Virus record (IMG/VR): IMGVR_UViG_3300031999_000040
Span: 1 to 48,336 of that record
Reading direction: 5' to 3' (one strand)
Origin: a virus
DNA length: 48,336 nt
A program made the translations under genes and the position numbers. Positions 40,336-47,042 of the stretch are shown here, piece by piece (position 1 is the first letter of the stretch; each line of letters opens with the position of its first letter). Below the pieces are notes generated by a model. The model worked only from the letters and a program-made list of their open reading frames with translations, searched no databases and was not told the DNA's origin.

Positions 40336-41974
40336 GCAGGGCGCCGCGGGCAGCCCGCACGCCCTGCTTCTGCGTACACGGTACGAGGACCGCTTCGCCG
40401 CTCGGGCGGCAGGCGGTCGCTGGTCTAAGGAGCGGGGAGCCTGGCGGTTCCCGTTAGGCGCGGACCTCCTGCGCATCGCCCAAACCGTCCCTCACGTCAT
40501 TTGCACTCCATCCTGCACCGCGCATCTCCAGGCGGAGCAGGAACGATACGCGGCCCTGCGCGACATCGCGGCGCTGCCGGATGCGGATGTCGGCGAGTTC
40601 GGGCGTGACCTCGACCCTCACCAGCGCGTCGCGGTGCTCTACCTGAACACCGCCGGGCGCGCGCTCCTGGCCGACGACATGGGCTTGGGCAAGACGCCGA
40701 CCTCCATTCGCGCCTGTGAACGCGTGGGCGCATCGCGCATCATCGTCGTGGCCGTGAAGAGCCTTCATTATAACTGGCTCTGGGAAATCGGCCGCTGGGG
40801 CGTCGGCACGGCGGAGATCGTGCCCACCGCCGCCGCGGTCTTGCCCGACGCGCGCTGGCTCGTCACCACTTACGAGGGCGTGGTCGCCCACCGTGACCTT
40901 CTCTGCCAGCTGCCCAGCGCCGGCCTGGCGCTCATCGTTGATGAGGCGATCAAGATCAAGAACCCCAAGGCCCTCCGCACGGAGGCCATCTGGGCCGCCG
41001 CTGACCACGCGGAGCACGTCTACCTCCTCTCCGGCGCCCCGGTGAACAATAACCTGGCTGAGCTTTGGTCGCTTCTCAGGACGGTGGATGAGCCGCACCA
41101 CCTGAGCCGGTGGCAGTGGCTTGAAACATGGTTTCACCCAGACATGATTGGCGGTTGGGACGTGCGCCAGGTACATCTGCGCGACCCGGAACGATTCCAG
41201 ACGTATCTGGGGGGCTTTTTCATCCGGCGGACGAAGGAACTCCTCAACCTCCCACCCAAGAGCCGCGAGTTCGTGCGGCTCCAACTGGGCGCGGAGCAGA
41301 AGCGCATTTACCGCGAACTGGCGGTGTACGGCATGGCCAAGCTCGACGCCCTGGGGTCGGACGGCGCAACACGTTGGGTAATTGCGGCCGAGGTCATTGC
41401 CTTAATCATGCGGTTGCGGCAGGTCGCCTGCACTCCCGTCCTGATAGGTGGCGCCGATGTCTGGGCCGCCAAGACTGAGGTATTCAGCGACATCGTAGAG
41501 GACTACCACGCTGACCACAAGGTGGTAGCATTCACGACCTTCCGCAAGTACGCCGAGATCCTACATAACCGTGCTGAGCGGAAAGGTGCCGCCCCAGCCC
41601 TTATCACCGGGGAGATGTCGGACAAGCGCCGCTGGGATGAAGTGCGGCGGTTCTCCGACGACCCGGCTTGCCGCGTGTTGGTCGGGACGTTCGGCGCCGC
41701 CGGCATGGGCTTGAACCTGCAAGCCGCTGACATCTGCGTCATCGCCGACCACGATTGGGTGCCCAACGTGAACGTGCAGGCTGAGGATAGGCTGCATCGG
41801 CGCGGCCAGGACAAGCCAGTGCACGTCATTGTTTTGCAGGCCGCGAATACGGTGGATGATTATATCGAGGAGGTGCTGGCACGGAAAGAAGACCAGATTA
41901 GTGAGGGGCTGATGGTTGAAACAGCCCTGCGCGGGCTGCGCAGGGACTTCCAGGAGGTGAGCGAAGTTGGGTAG
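40316..41974 (+). CDS. SNF2-family helicase with HARP-like N-terminus
   Basis: 552 residues from ATG 40316 (GGGAGGG upstream). The N-terminal piece RFAARAAGGRWSKERGAWRFPLG resembles the HARP domain of SMARCAL1-like annealing helicases. Motor motifs: ADDMGLGKT (Walker A, near 120-128), IVDEAIKIKN (DEAI in place of DEAH, near 208), YLLSGAPVNNN (III), and C-terminal ITGEMSDKRR, GAAGMGLNLQAAD and QAEDRLHRRGQ (VI). Such phage enzymes remodel forks or branched DNA. Operon partners are a nuclease and an annealing ATPase. Confidence 0.88.
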   Translation: MPTLEIEQGAAGSPHALLLRTRYEDRFAARAAGGRWSKERGAWRFPLGADLLRIAQTVPHVICTPSCTAHLQAEQERYAALRDIAALPDADVGEFGRDLDPHQRVAVLYLNTAGRALLADDMGLGKTPTSIRACERVGASRIIVVAVKSLHYNWLWEIGRWGVGTAEIVPTAAAVLPDARWLVTTYEGVVAHRDLLCQLPSAGLALIVDEAIKIKNPKALRTEAIWAAADHAEHVYLLSGAPVNNNLAELWSLLRTVDEPHHLSRWQWLETWFHPDMIGGWDVRQVHLRDPERFQTYLGGFFIRRTKELLNLPPKSREFVRLQLGAEQKRIYRELAVYGMAKLDALGSDGATRWVIAAEVIALIMRLRQVACTPVLIGGADVWAAKTEVFSDIVEDYHADHKVVAFTTFRKYAEILHNRAERKGAAPALITGEMSDKRRWDEVRRFSDDPACRVLVGTFGAAGMGLNLQAADICVIADHDWVPNVNVQAEDRLHRRGQDKPVHVIVLQAANTVDDYIEEVLARKEDQISEGLMVETALRGLRRDFQEVSEVG

Positions 41975-42971
41975 AAAGAAAGTACTCACAGCACATCCAG
42001 CGCGCGCAAACGGCCACAGCTGGCGGCGTACAGCACCGCTACCGTTCCCGGTGACGGCTGAGGGTTTGCCTGAGCTTCACGCAAGCGCGTTGGAGACGTA
42101 CCTAATTTGTCCGCGGCGGTACTTCCTTCAGCACGTCTGCGGCCTGGTTCCTAAACAGGTCGAGCAGAAGCTGTTTGTGGGCGGACTAGTCCACGCCGGC
42201 GTCGCGGCGTTCAACACGCCCGACGCACCGGTGGATGCCGTCCGCATTGCCATGAACGCGTACATCGACGAGAATCTGTCGCCCGAGCGGCAGAAGGAAC
42301 GCGCTGACGACATCGGACTGGCACACAAGCTCCTCGATGCCTACGCAATCTGGGCGCCGTCACTACCGTTCCGCGTCGTGGCCGCTGAGCGACCCTTCAC
42401 CCTGCGGCTGCGCAACCCCGACACCGGCTACCGCGCCGGGGCCGTCGTCGCGGGCACGCTGGATGCCCAAATCGTGCCGTTCGAGGGCAAGCAGTTGCCG
42501 ACGACGGTTGACGTGCGCTGGCCCTTGGAGTACAAGACCGTACGTAACGCGATGGACCCCCTTGTACTGCACATGGTGCTACAATTCGGGGTCTACGCCT
42601 GGGCCAGCCGCGAGATGTTCCCCAAGATGCCGGTCGCCGGCCTGGTCCTGGTCCAAATCCGTAAAGTGGACCCAGCCAGGGCGAAGAAGGATGTGATCGT
42701 GTACAACACGATCACGTTCAACGATACTGGCCTGGCATCGGTGCAGCGACTGCTTTACGCTCTGTACCGACGTATCCTCGCCGAACGTGACTGGCTGCCG
42801 CGGCCGGTCATTCAGGTCTGCTCGTGGCGCTGCCGCGGCCCGTACATCGACCTCTGCGAAGCCCTGAGCCGGGGCACGCAGAACGATGTCGATTACATCG
42901 TCGAGAACGCGTTCGCTGCCGTCACGCCCGCCGCTGAGGAGCCGGGCAGCCGGTGGGAAGAGGACGCGTAG
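41967..42971 (+). CDS. Cas4/AddB-like PD-(D/E)XK nuclease
   Basis: 334 residues from TTG 41967, inside the helicase stop by 8 nt, with AGGAGGTGA upstream. SALETYLICPRRYFL begins the RecB-nuclease type fold. VAGTLDAQI and WPLEYKT give the catalytic Asp and ExK. A Cys near residue 48 plus CSWRCRGPYIDLC near residues 285-300 form the four ligands of a 4Fe-4S cluster. Expected role: 5'-3' resection giving ssDNA for recombination. Confidence 0.85.
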   Translation: MGRKKVLTAHPARANGHSWRRTAPLPFPVTAEGLPELHASALETYLICPRRYFLQHVCGLVPKQVEQKLFVGGLVHAGVAAFNTPDAPVDAVRIAMNAYIDENLSPERQKERADDIGLAHKLLDAYAIWAPSLPFRVVAAERPFTLRLRNPDTGYRAGAVVAGTLDAQIVPFEGKQLPTTVDVRWPLEYKTVRNAMDPLVLHMVLQFGVYAWASREMFPKMPVAGLVLVQIRKVDPARAKKDVIVYNTITFNDTGLASVQRLLYALYRRILAERDWLPRPVIQVCSWRCRGPYIDLCEALSRGTQNDVDYIVENAFAAVTPAAEEPGSRWEEDA

Positions 42972-42992
42972 ACACAAAGGAGGTTCTCCCGC

Positions 42993-44351
42993 ATGATCAC
43001 GATCAGGCGTGTGGCTGTCTCAGGCCCAGGGCCGGCAACCATCACACCGCCGACGTTGCCGCCGGCACTCGTCAAGCCAGTTCCGCAGGTCGTTGCGGCC
43101 GTCCTCCGACGTGGAGGCGCCGCACCTGCCGCACCGGGCACGCGCCCGGTGGCGCCCACACCCGCGGCAGAAGTAGAAGTGACGAAACCCAAGCGTGGCC
43201 GTCCCTCCAAGGCGGCGGCAGCGGAGAGTGTGGCCGTTGCGACCCCTACTACCGTCACTCCCGGCATACCGCTGCTCAACTTCACCGGCAGCGTGCGCGG
43301 CAGGCTGGTGCCCACCCCCGCCGCCGCAGCGGCTGCAGCTATAGTCGTACACCCCGCAGCCGACGCCTTGCTGGCGGGGCTGGAAATGGTGGCGGAGATG
43401 GCGGAGGCGGCGGCACCGCCAGTCACCGACCAGGTAGATACCGCCGTAGCACCGATCAAGAAACGGCGTGGGCGGGCGGCCGCAATACCCGTACTGGGCG
43501 AGGCGGCAGCTAAAGCGGCTTCGCCTGTTGCCGCGCCGTCGCCTGTACGGCTGGTTGCCGCCGCCCCGGCCAAAGGCCGGATTTCATACTGTGGGGATAG
43601 CCCCCAGTATATGAAAATCCTGCTGTACGGGCAACCGGGTGTGGGCAAGACACACCAATGCTGCCTATGCCCGACGCCTCTCCTGTTCGTGCCGGAGGAG
43701 CACATCTCCGACGCGACTATCCGCCCGGTTCAAAGTCAGCTAGGCGTTCAGATCCCTAAATGGCCGCTTGACCCTGCCGGGTCAATCGTCGAGCAGCTGC
43801 GCGAACTGGTTGAGTACCTGCAGTTCGAGAAGCATCCGTACCAAACTCTCTGCATCGATGGCGGCACGGCACTTCAGGATGAGATCCTGCGCCGGGTCGT
43901 TGCCGTAGGGGTTGCCGAAGGGGCTGGCCCTAACCGACGTGCAATGCGCGATCCTGTGCGGCCGGAGCAGGGTGACTGGTACGAGATGCAGCTGATAGTT
44001 CGTGAGTTCGTGTCAGCCCTGCGCGATCTCCCTATGCACGTCGTCTTCGTGTGCTGGGAGTTCTGCGACGAGGGGTCGATCAAGACCAAACCCCTTGGCG
44101 CGCAGAAGGGCTTCGCGGACAAGGTACCAGGTTACTTCAACGCCATCGCGCACCTGAGCAGCGCGGTGAGTTCTCCGGTTGAGGGAGGTGCGCTGGTACA
44201 TCACCACATTCTCCACATTTCGCCAACCGTTGACCTTATGGGCAAGAACCCCGGCTTCCCGCCGGTGGTCGCGCTGGCGCATGGGGTTGGCGGGCCGAAC
44301 CTAGGTACGATTATCGAATCCTACGCACGAGGTGATCTCTACGATGCCTGA
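42993..44351 (+). CDS. Sak4-like RecA-fold ATPase with AT-hook extension
   Basis: 452 residues from ATG 42993 (AAAGGAGG upstream). The last 250 residues form a RecA-like ATPase: LLYGQPGVGKT (Walker A, near 213-220), TLCIDGGTAL (Walker B), MHVVFVCWEF and a C-terminal HILHISPTVDL. This is the AAA_24/Sak4 type that, with an SSB, drives annealing. The first 200 residues are Ala/Pro-rich and contain two AT-hook cores, KPKRGRPSK near 66 and KKRRGRAAA near 156. This extension is unusual for the family. Confidence 0.8.
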   Translation: MITIRRVAVSGPGPATITPPTLPPALVKPVPQVVAAVLRRGGAAPAAPGTRPVAPTPAAEVEVTKPKRGRPSKAAAAESVAVATPTTVTPGIPLLNFTGSVRGRLVPTPAAAAAAAIVVHPAADALLAGLEMVAEMAEAAAPPVTDQVDTAVAPIKKRRGRAAAIPVLGEAAAKAASPVAAPSPVRLVAAAPAKGRISYCGDSPQYMKILLYGQPGVGKTHQCCLCPTPLLFVPEEHISDATIRPVQSQLGVQIPKWPLDPAGSIVEQLRELVEYLQFEKHPYQTLCIDGGTALQDEILRRVVAVGVAEGAGPNRRAMRDPVRPEQGDWYEMQLIVREFVSALRDLPMHVVFVCWEFCDEGSIKTKPLGAQKGFADKVPGYFNAIAHLSSAVSSPVEGGALVHHHILHISPTVDLMGKNPGFPPVVALAHGVGGPNLGTIIESYARGDLYDA

Positions 44352-44883
44352 GCAGCGGTCAGGGGCGGGAAGCAGTACTGTCCTGCAATTCGGTAACGAC
44401 CTTACACCGCTCAAGCAGCCAGCCTTGATTCCTGACGGCAACTACCTGCTACGCGTCTCCGTGGCCGACGACGCGATGCGTGATGGGACGGGCAAAGATG
44501 GCAACCCGTACATTGTCGTCGGCGTCAAGCTGACGGTCGAGGGCCACGAGACGCTGGCTGGCCATGCGTTCATCGAATCGTTCTTCGTCCGCGGCAACGA
44601 CGCGTACAAGCTCGGGAGCCTGGGCCGCGCCGTCCTTGGACCTGACCGCTTTGAGGAGAAGCTCAGGGAGCATAGCGGCGATTTCGACGTGAAGTGGCTC
44701 GACGGCGGGTTGATTTACGGTGTCGTCGGCCGGCGGTACGACAAGACCAACGCCATCGACCGCAACGCTCTGTTGAAGGCTATGCCGCCCGCTACAAGCC
44801 CTGGTGGAGTAGTCGGTACGGCCTTGGACCAGGTTGTCGCTTCCCCACGCACTCGTGGGGCCGGCGTCCGCCGGGTGCCGTAG
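44344..44883 (+). CDS. Putative ssDNA-binding protein of the Sak4 module
   Basis: 179 residues from ATG 44344 (GAGGTG 9-11 nt upstream), overlapping the ATPase gene by 8 nt. Beta-barrel-like strands (NYLLRVSVADDAMRDGTGKDGNPYIVVGVKLTVEG; AFIESFFVRG; GGLIYGVVGRRYD) suit the DUF669/SSB-like proteins that follow Sak4 genes. The C-terminus is Pro/Gly rich and not acidic, unlike bacterial SSB. Confidence 0.6.
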   Translation: MPEQRSGAGSSTVLQFGNDLTPLKQPALIPDGNYLLRVSVADDAMRDGTGKDGNPYIVVGVKLTVEGHETLAGHAFIESFFVRGNDAYKLGSLGRAVLGPDRFEEKLREHSGDFDVKWLDGGLIYGVVGRRYDKTNAIDRNALLKAMPPATSPGGVVGTALDQVVASPRTRGAGVRRVP

Positions 44884-44920
44884 ATCGGAGAGCCGACCAC
44901 GTTCCGAGGGAGGTGAATGT

Positions 44921-45163
44921 ATGGACGCACAAAACGTGATCCTGGGGCAAATCGTCATCGCGCGGATCGAGAACGGCTTTTTGGTAACGTGTGACCCTTC
45001 CAACTCCCGTCCGGCGCGGCACTACTCATGTGCCTACCCGTCTGACGTGCACGCAGCTGTTGACGCGCATCTGAGCAGGTTGGTGTCAACCGCCGACTCG
45101 GTTGCGATGCAGAGCACAGCTACCAGCAGCCGCGACACCTGTGAGCCGCCTCAAGAGGCGTAG
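44921..45163 (+). CDS. Small protein of the IENG-type family, copy 2
   Basis: 80 residues from ATG 44921 with GGGAGGTGAA upstream. IVIARIENGFLVTCD, a variable middle with YSCAYPSDVHAAVDAHLSRL, then a Ser/Thr-rich tail. Related in pattern to the products at 8243 and 45250. Function unknown. Confidence 0.65.
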   Translation: MDAQNVILGQIVIARIENGFLVTCDPSNSRPARHYSCAYPSDVHAAVDAHLSRLVSTADSVAMQSTATSSRDTCEPPQEA

Positions 45164-45197
45164 ACCACAGACACAGCAGCGCAGGTCGAGGCAGTAC

Positions 45198-45226
45198 GGG
45201 CACGCGGCGGCGCGGGCCGCGTGCCC
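45198..45226 (+). promoter_or_regulatory. 11-bp perfect hairpin
   Basis: GGGCACGCGGC and GCCGCGTGCCC pair with a 7-nt loop. No T tract follows, so it is more likely an mRNA processing or stability element than a terminator. Confidence 0.55.
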
Positions 45227-45249
45227 TGGACGAAAAGGGGGACAAGCAT

Positions 45250-45462
45250 ATGAGTGGCTACAAGGCTTACCGTCTCAGTTCTGCGGAGAACGGGTTTATC
45301 ATCGACGCCTGCGACGACGCCATCCAGTGGGTGTTCACGTCCCGCTATGACACCCTCGTGTTCCTGGCTGAGTGCATGTTGAAAATGCAGCCCGAGGGCC
45401 AGTCTGTTGCAGTCGAGATACGCAAAATCGCCTACGACGGGGACGCTCCGGCAGCGAAGTAG
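45250..45462 (+). CDS. Small protein of the IENG-type family, copy 3
   Basis: 70 residues from ATG 45250. YRLSSAENGFIIDACDD, then TSRYDTLVFLAECMLKM, follows the same strand-ENG-helix order as copies 1 and 2. It ends 7 nt before the tRNA gene. Confidence 0.65.
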   Translation: MSGYKAYRLSSAENGFIIDACDDAIQWVFTSRYDTLVFLAECMLKMQPEGQSVAVEIRKIAYDGDAPAAK

Positions 45463-45469
45463 CGAGAAC

Positions 45470-45564
45470 GCCGGCGTGGCGGAACGGTAGACGCGGCGCT
45501 CTTCTAAAGCAATGCCGCTGCTTTCCACAGCAGCATCCGGGTTCAACTCCCGGCGCCGGCACCA
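45470..45564 (+). tRNA. tRNA with long variable arm, probable anticodon TCT
   Basis: 95 nt including encoded CCA (45562-45564). The acceptor GCCGGCG/CGCCGGC is perfect. The D-arm has GCGGAACGGTAGACGC as in tRNA-Leu. The T-arm is CCGGG-TTCAACT-CCCGG. A 6-bp variable arm (GCTGCT/AGCAGC) makes it class II. The loop CTTCTAA (45501-45507) reads TCT (Arg), but only three anticodon-stem pairs form (GCT/AGC); pairing resumes as GGC/GCC only after an AAT bulge. The identity is therefore uncertain, and the tRNA may be degenerate or unusual. Confidence 0.8.
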
Positions 45565-45570
45565 GTTTGG

Positions 45571-45720
45571 CAGGCGGAGCACGCGCGGCAGCGCGGGTGG
45601 GGTAGGTACGGGGCGTCACTTGCGGGGCGGTGCTTTAGGCCGCTGGGGCCTGTCGGCCCACTAAGCGGGGCGCCACGTGGAGCAACAAGGGGTGCTGGGT
45701 TGGAATCCGGCCTCCGCCTG
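45571..45720 (+). ncRNA. Structured RNA A, tRNA-like ends
   Basis: A perfect 9-bp helix joins CAGGCGGAG (45571-45579) and CTCCGCCTG (45712-45720). Directly before the 3' strand is a T-arm-like hairpin, GCTGG/CCGGC (45694-45711), with loop GTTGGAAT. Inside are CGCG-CGGCAG-CGCG (45582-45595) and a GGGCC/GGCCC-type hairpin (45644-45660). At 150 nt it is too long for a tRNA and has no clear anticodon arm. It contains GTGGGGTAGG, shared with RNA B. Confidence 0.55.
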
Positions 45721-45740
45721 TTACAGTTGGAGGTGAGAAA

Positions 45741-45905
45741 ATGGGGGACATCGTAGAAGCCAGTGAGGTTGAAGACGTGGCGGAAGGAGACGGGATCGAG
45801 CTAAAGCCAGGCGAGGCGGAAGAAGTAGCGCGGGCAGTTGAGAATAAGCTGGAAGACACAATCCGCCGTGAGATCCGCAAGCACCTCGAAGATCGTCACG
45901 GTTAA
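45741..45905 (+). CDS. 54-residue acidic coiled-coil protein
   Basis: ATG 45741 has TTGGAGGTGA upstream. The product is a charged helix: acidic first half (VEDVAEGDGIELKPGEAEEVA) and a C-terminal helix rich in Arg/Glu (NKLEDTIRREIRKHLEDRHG). It lies between two structured RNAs and might act on one of them. That link is inference. Confidence 0.7.
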   Translation: MGDIVEASEVEDVAEGDGIELKPGEAEEVARAVENKLEDTIRREIRKHLEDRHG

Positions 45906-46198
45906 CTAGGTTTTAGTGGGTGAGGCAGCGCGGTACACGACGTGCCTGAAGACTGCTAGGTCGAGGGGTAAGGCGCAGGATGTTCTTTGTCCGAGTGCGG
46001 GCCGTGGGTCTATAGCCCTAGCCCGCCGCGACCTCGAAGCCGGGCGCGACCCGGCCCTCGCCCGCTGGTTGATGCGCTGTGGTCCGCCCCGAGGGGGCGG
46101 CGGGGCGGGCCTCCGTTCGTACCGCTCGTCGCCAGCTTGTCCTGGCCGGGCGCACTGCACCCCGCGAGGAGAGGTTAGCACAGAGCACTGAGATTTAC
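45906..46198 (+). ncRNA. GC-rich hairpin stretch without a gene
   Basis: No credible coding frame. Hairpins visible: AGGTCG/CGACCT (45958-45963 with 46029-46034) enclosing GCGGGC/GCCCGC (45997-46002 with 46021-46026) with an inner GGG/CCC, GCCGGG-x-CCCGGC at about 46039-46055, and CCGCCCC/GGGGCGG (46084-46090 with 46094-46100). It may be a third structured RNA in the cluster. The strand is assumed from neighbours. Confidence 0.4.
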
Positions 46199-46349
46199 GG
46201 CGACGTAGCGTGGCGGTTTTCCACGCCAGGAGAGCGTAGTGGGGTAGGCCACCCGTAAACGGCTCTTCTGTTCGCTTCTTCCGAGAGGAAGGGCGCGCGC
46301 ATCCTGTAGCTACAGAGATGCGCGGTCGGTTCAACTCCGGCCGTCGCCC
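46199..46349 (+). ncRNA. Structured RNA B, tRNA-like acceptor and T-arm
   Basis: GGCGACG (46199-46205) pairs perfectly with CGTCGCC (46342-46348). The 3' strand is preceded by a T-arm, GTCGG-TTCAACT-CCGGC (46325-46341), with the same T-loop as the tRNA at 45470. The 119 nt between hold GCGTGG/CCACGC (46208-46226), an 8-bp AGGAGAGC/GCTCTTCT helix (46228-46269), CTTCC-GAGA-GGAAG (46278-46291) and CGCGCATC/GATGCGCG (46296-46324). No anticodon arm or CCA is seen. Not a normal tRNA, and too short for a known tRNA group I intron. Confidence 0.6.
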
Positions 46350-46387
46350 TCAACTTGTTTGCACGATCACAGGAGGAGGTGAAGAAT

Positions 46388-46684
46388 GTGAAACCCAGTG
46401 AAACTATCTTCGACGGCGCGCGGCATCTAATCCCGATGGCGCGAGTGATGTTCGTCGAGAAGAACGGCCCTGAGATTTGCGTCGTGCTCCAGGGCGCCCA
46501 GCACCCAACGGACGCCCAGGGCCAGATCATCAACGGCATGGGCCGGGCTGACTGTCCGTACCTCTCAGGCGAAGAGGCGAAGTCCTTTCTGTCTGCGTGG
46601 TGCTACTACAGGGCCGAAGTTGATGGGATGCTTCAGGGCGCGGAGTTGGATCAGGAGTTGGAACAGGAGGTAAGCAAGGCGTGA
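46388..46684 (+). CDS. Hypothetical protein
   Basis: 98 residues from GTG 46388 with AGGAGGAGGTG upstream. Beta-rich first half (ARVMFVEKNGPEICVVLQG) then helices ending ELDQELEQEVSKA. Coupled to the next gene (stop/GTG overlap). Not recognised. Confidence 0.65.
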   Translation: MKPSETIFDGARHLIPMARVMFVEKNGPEICVVLQGAQHPTDAQGQIINGMGRADCPYLSGEEAKSFLSAWCYYRAEVDGMLQGAELDQELEQEVSKA

Positions 46685-46998
46685 AACCTAGTTCATGCAC
46701 GTACCCGTCCGAGTGCTGCGCACTAAAAGCGCGGGACCGGCAACTGCACTGGCAGCGCATGATGCTGTTAGTTGCGGTCAAACAACTGGGCGGGAAGTTC
46801 GAGGCGACAACGGAGGACATGGTGACAGCACAGGACTTCCTGATCACTCGAACGACGCGGCAAACGCTGGATACCACCGTTTACGGGCTTGAGATCGAGG
46901 GAACCCGGCGCGACCAGGAAGGGCCGGCGCCTAAGTCGGGGCAGCAGGCCGTGATCACGCCGGCCATGCGGTTCGCCTCGGAATGTGATTCCGACTAA
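46681..46998 (+). CDS. Hypothetical protein
   Basis: 105 residues from GTG 46681, overlapping the preceding stop. CTYPSECCALKARDRQLHWQRMMLLVAVKQLGGKF and DMVTAQDFLITRTTRQTLDTTVYGLEI suggest a helical start and a small alpha/beta domain. It lies directly before the primase. Not recognised. Confidence 0.65.
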   Translation: MKPSSCTYPSECCALKARDRQLHWQRMMLLVAVKQLGGKFEATTEDMVTAQDFLITRTTRQTLDTTVYGLEIEGTRRDQEGPAPKSGQQAVITPAMRFASECDSD

Positions 46999-47042
46999 GT
47001 GTTGGACTGGGGCGGGCCTCGTGGGGAGGGGGTGGCCGGACG

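Noticed and set aside
45502-45508. Amber-suppressor reading (CTA anticodon) of the tRNA loop
   Set aside because: Placing CTA at the anticodon leaves only one pair in the anticodon stem, whereas TCT gives three. TAG is also used as an ordinary stop in this genome.
45622-45718. A 97-nt class II tRNA inside structured RNA A
   Set aside because: The acceptor has a mismatch and a wobble, no U33-type anticodon loop forms, and the 9-bp outer helix is better.
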